This document shows, piece by piece, positions 61,297-64,000 of a DNA stretch of 64,000 bases (the stretch's first letter is position 1; each line of letters starts with the position of its first letter). Below the pieces are notes generated by a model, which was given only the letters and a program-made list of their open reading frames with translations, was not told the DNA's origin and made no database searches. This stretch comes from Paenibacillus oralis. GTDB lineage: Bacteria > Bacillota > Bacilli > Paenibacillales > Paenibacillaceae. Position numbers and translations under genes: made by a program. The stretch is from the NCBI RefSeq assembly GCF_003863965.1, contig NZ_RRCN01000002.1:436569-500568 (forward strand), written 5' to 3'.

Positions 61297-61530
61297 TTAT
61301 GATATTATTTCTACATACGATATCTATTTTATTTCTCTTTGGTCCGGCCACACGGAAGGACCCGTTCTAACTTTTCATTCTCCGCATTTTTACGGAATAT
61401 CTATGTTCAAAATCCATCTTTCTACTGATGTACCAATGTTTAATTGCTTATTTTTTTATGAGCCACAACATTGGTTTTTCTGTAGATAGGTGGTTTTTTT
61501 ATTTTTAATCTAATCATCTATTTGAGTTTG
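61297..61530 (+). promoter_or_regulatory. Family-1 leader RNA E10
   Basis: TATGATATTATTTCTACATACG at 61298 is the promoter. Hairpin GGTCC/GGACC (61341-61362) with loop GGCCACACGGAA is followed by CGTTCTAA (61363-61370). The terminator CCATCTTTCTAC ... CCAATGTT / AACATTGG ... GTAGATAGGTGG (61414-61493) ends in T7. Sequence of the stem is unrelated to other copies, while promoter, hairpin and order are kept, which is good evidence for a constrained structure. Confidence 0.75.
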
Positions 61531-61546
61531 AGGAGGAAAAATCAAC

Positions 61547-62008
61547 ATGAACCTAAAAAAAGTTCAAATGACTTGGGTCGAAGTGTTGAAGCTGCCGTCG
61601 CCGTTCAAGTTTGGAAAAGGTGCCGTTCGTGTCAATCGGTATGATAACACAAGAGTATATTTTGAATTTCCGGGTCAGGTTTCCGAAAATTTGAGAGAGA
61701 TTTACCGGCAAATTAGAGTTTGGTTATTGAATTCCCGATGTGTTTCGATTCAGTTTACGTATGAGGGAACTATGCCAATTAAGGAGCTTACCCGATTAAA
61801 ATTCACTCGTTCGTCTGACAAGATTTGGCGCATGCAACATGACCTTTTATCTGTTGTTGCCATACCTATAGATAATGCAGGAACTTGGATCTTGTCAATT
61901 GAGAACAGAACAGGTAAAAAAGGTGTCCCGGTCGATGCGTGTGATCTGCCAGCACTATTCTCGGTCCAGCTTTCCATTGATGCTGACGGGGAGGTGATTG
62001 GTTCATGA
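61547..62008 (+). CDS. Hypothetical protein, 153 aa
   Basis: ATG 61547 with TTGAGGAGG about 11 bases upstream. The protein is beta-rich with interspersed basic helices (SENLREIYRQIRVWLLNSRC). No family is recognised. Its stop overlaps the start of the next ORF (ATGA). Confidence 0.65.
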   Translation: MNLKKVQMTWVEVLKLPSPFKFGKGAVRVNRYDNTRVYFEFPGQVSENLREIYRQIRVWLLNSRCVSIQFTYEGTMPIKELTRLKFTRSSDKIWRMQHDLLSVVAIPIDNAGTWILSIENRTGKKGVPVDACDLPALFSVQLSIDADGEVIGS

Positions 62009-62343
62009 CGATCCGGGTTGCAATTCTTGTGGACGAGAGCAACGCTAGGCATCATCTCTATTCGTGGCATCTGTCAACCTGACCCCTCCCACAGTAGCTT
62101 CAGGAAAAAGGCATAGATGTTCTTGTCGCTCTGGACGTCGTAGAATTTGCTCAAGACGACCTTCTCTTCGGACGCTCACCTCGTACCGGTATTGGAGAGA
62201 GCTAGAAGATGTTCGAAGGTTGTCACTATCATTAAGGATGGCTGGCCTGACAAGTGTATCCGTGAAAATGTAGATGGGGTTTTACCATGGAAACTGTTTG
62301 TTAGTTTGACCAATCAGAATAATCTATTTCCAAAGATAGCATA
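62005..62343 (+). pseudogene. Small gene with in-frame stops and a frameshift
   Basis: ATG 62005, coupled to the preceding stop, opens MTIRVAILVDESNARHHLYS. The frame meets TGA and TAG (both between 62080 and 62095), continues LQEKGIDVLVALDVVEFAQD, and near 62165 the protein-like sequence moves to another frame (HLVPVLERARRCSKVVTIIK ... NQNNLFPKIA) ending at 62343. An intact version would be about 110 aa with an alternating strand/helix fold. No family is recognised. It is the only clearly eroded gene in the 50-64 kb block. Confidence 0.5.
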
Positions 62344-62393
62344 GGATTAGTGTATATTTGGGGATAAAAACAGAAGAGTAATGTTTCTGTCCA

Positions 62394-62450
62394 GAGAAGT
62401 CAAAGAAATTTCTAATGGGAAATTCTTTGACTTTTATATTTTTTTAATCA
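62394..62450 (+). promoter_or_regulatory. Leader terminator before the AAA+ gene
   Basis: AAGTCAAAGAAATTTC and AAATTCTTTGACTT form a long stem (62397-62433) followed by TTATATTTTTTTAAT, 25 bases before GGAGGG of the AAA+ gene. A leader attenuator by position, but it belongs to neither family 1 nor family 2 by sequence. Confidence 0.6.
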
Positions 62451-62471
62451 TAAATTTGGAGGGTTTCGAAT

Positions 62472-63953
62472 TTGGCAACTACCACTAAACGGATGAAAGT
62501 AAGCGGTACGGATATTACACCAATTCTATTGGCACAAGCTGTCCCGAAAATTCCAAGTAAAGTTAATCAAGTCGAACGTGCAGAGGTAGATCGCGATGAC
62601 ATTAAAGCTATTGCCTTACGTTTTCATTATGCCGGCCTACATGAACCTGGGTATATTATATCGGATGCGAACGGCACCAATTGCTATCATTATTGCGAAG
62701 CTTCTGCGAATGGTAATAATTGCAATCATTGGGTATATGCGGGGGCGGTAGCCCATGAACTTGGCATGGAACTAAAGAAAACTTACCACGCTAAGGACCC
62801 AAGCGATTATGAGCATTTAATCAGAGACTTTGTTGATTTCGAGGACATCTCATCGCAATTTGGAGTAGTTCCACCAATTCCTTCGGGAGGCACAGCAAGT
62901 ACGGCTGCTTCATCAAGCGCAGCTCCTAGCACTGCTCCTGTGGTTTCCACAAAAACCGCTACTCCGATTACCAAAAAAAGGAACTGGAGCGAGGGGTACA
63001 ATGAAGTTCTCGAATACCTGAAAGGAGAAGGAGTCACAGGTTCAATGCTCATGGAAATCGTTGAGCTGCGGAAGTCAATCTACGAAAATGTCCAACTGAC
63101 GACGATGGCTACAGAACCGGTAAAGCCTGATTTGCCCTATATGGGTTCCTATGTCGGCCGTGCATTTCGGCATATTATTGCCGGCAAGGATCTGATCTTA
63201 ATTGGTGACAAAGGTTGCGGCAAGGATACGCTTATCGCAACTATAGCATGGGTTCTTGGTTTGCCTGTATATTTGCAACCTGGCAATGCCAATGAAACCA
63301 AAGAAAGTATCGTAGGTGATCGTTCGTTTGCTAAGGGCGAAGTGTTCTTTGATCTTTCTCCTTTTGCCACGTCCGTTCAGTACGGTGGTATTTCGAACTA
63401 TACCGAGCTAAACATGATTCCAGGACAAGTAACAGCTGTGTTTCATCCGGTGTTGGATGAAAATCGACAGCTCCCAACTCTAAAGGGTGCTATACCGAGA
63501 CATAAACATCACCTTTTTATTGGTTCTATGAACGTCGGGGAACAGTATGCAGGAGTAAGCTTAACAAATGGTGCCTTGATGGACCGTTTTGCTATTTTGG
63601 AAATGCCATACTCCCTTGAGTTTAAAGAATTACTAATTCGAAAGTCGGGTTTAACCGATAACAAACCGCTCAAGTTCTTGGAGGATGTAAAAATGCAAAT
63701 CGATGAGTTGATTGCCACGGAGGGAACCGGTGAACGTTCCAAGACCATTCGAGGTTATATTGACGCCGCCAAACACCTCAAAAAGTATGGCGTTAACCAC
63801 AACAATAAAGTCGAAGCGGTCGAAGATTTTATTATCAATAAAACGGAGGATAAGATCGAAAAATTCAAAATGCGTGATCGTCTTCGTCAAAGTGTATTTC
63901 CTGATTTGCCGAAGACCAAAGAGGAAGAGGATTACGAAAACGGATCATTCTAA
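62472..63953 (+). CDS. MoxR/dynein-like AAA+ ATPase, 493 aa
   Basis: TTG 62472 with GGAGGG about 9 bases upstream. Walker A GDKGCGKDT at 245-253, the sensor region FIGSMNVGEQYAGVSLTNGA, and ALMDRFAILEMPY (arginine-finger-type element) identify an AAA+ domain (about 215-410) of the MoxR/CbbQ kind. The N-terminal 125 residues hold a Cys/His group (CYHYCEASANGNNCNHW) that may bind zinc, then an Ala/Ser/Thr linker. It probably remodels a partner protein, which is not visible in the window. Confidence 0.8.
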   Translation: MATTTKRMKVSGTDITPILLAQAVPKIPSKVNQVERAEVDRDDIKAIALRFHYAGLHEPGYIISDANGTNCYHYCEASANGNNCNHWVYAGAVAHELGMELKKTYHAKDPSDYEHLIRDFVDFEDISSQFGVVPPIPSGGTASTAASSSAAPSTAPVVSTKTATPITKKRNWSEGYNEVLEYLKGEGVTGSMLMEIVELRKSIYENVQLTTMATEPVKPDLPYMGSYVGRAFRHIIAGKDLILIGDKGCGKDTLIATIAWVLGLPVYLQPGNANETKESIVGDRSFAKGEVFFDLSPFATSVQYGGISNYTELNMIPGQVTAVFHPVLDENRQLPTLKGAIPRHKHHLFIGSMNVGEQYAGVSLTNGALMDRFAILEMPYSLEFKELLIRKSGLTDNKPLKFLEDVKMQIDELIATEGTGERSKTIRGYIDAAKHLKKYGVNHNNKVEAVEDFIINKTEDKIEKFKMRDRLRQSVFPDLPKTKEEEDYENGSF

Positions 63954-63957
63954 ATCG

Positions 63958-63995
63958 TTTGGAGGGAGACAATTTGTCTTCCTCCTTTTTTACAA
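63958..63995 (+). terminator. Intrinsic terminator
   Basis: GGAGGGAGAC and GTCTTCCTCC pair around AATTT, followed by TTTTTTAC. Confidence 0.8.
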
Positions 63996-64000
63996 TTTAT

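Noticed and set aside
1..64000. CRISPR arrays, rRNA and tRNA genes
   Set aside because: No evenly spaced direct repeats and no tRNA- or rRNA-like conserved blocks were seen on either strand.

Overview
The window reads as part of a large accessory replicon (plasmid, or integrated conjugative or plasmid-like element) of a Gram-positive, Paenibacillus/Brevibacillus-like Firmicute. The evidence is strong AGGAGG-type ribosome sites, frequent TTG/GTG starts, intrinsic terminators with U-runs, two giant S-layer-homology (SLH) surface proteins, a PDZ-Lon protease of the YlbL/SepM type, a GpsB/DivIVA relic and an RRNPP-like HTH-TPR regulator. I see no rRNA, tRNA, CRISPR array, phage structural gene or replication initiator. 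The replicon type is inference.

Layout. 1-17 kb: many short genes on both strands, mostly unrecognised, several with zinc-binding CxxC pairs, plus a PDZ-Lon protease. 17.2-18.5 kb: a GC-richer patch with an intact BtpA/SgcQ-family gene and a truncated M42 aminopeptidase. 18.6-34.3 kb: more small genes, a decayed tyrosine recombinase, two zinc-ribbon/HTH proteins (one behind a 19-bp palindromic operator), a DUF262-type protein, a GNAT, and an IS605-family TnpB element that splits a small gene. 34.4-64 kb: two tandem paralogous SLH/fibronectin-III proteins (about 1505 and 2482 aa), coiled-coil and TPM-domain membrane proteins, an HTH-TPR regulator, a VirD4/TraG-like coupling ATPase, an S1-domain protein, a replication-relaxation-like protein and a MoxR-like AAA+ ATPase.

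The most striking feature is regulatory. Many transcription units begin with a short leader that already contains an intrinsic terminator before the first ribosome site. Two recurring classes are visible. Family 1 has an extended -10 promoter (TGRTAATAT-type followed by CATACCTT), a small hairpin with loop close to GCAGGCGCA followed by ATTCTAA, a long terminator hairpin carrying AAGTGATCAA in its left arm, then a tract close to CCTACAACCCAATT before the ribosome site. Family 2 has TATAAT, a box close to GTAATNNAATA, then a terminator whose left arm starts GGAAGCACC. Copies occur on both strands in front of otherwise unrelated genes. This looks like a replicon-wide attenuation or antitermination regulon that I do not recognise from a described RNA family; its function is inference.

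A second theme is erosion. More than ten small genes keep a protein-like frame across one or more in-frame stops (TAA, TAG and TGA all occur), and others carry single frameshifts. The 34-64 kb block, except one gene near 62.1 kb and a fragment near 50 kb, looks intact, as expected if it is the functional backbone and the first half is cargo under relaxed selection.
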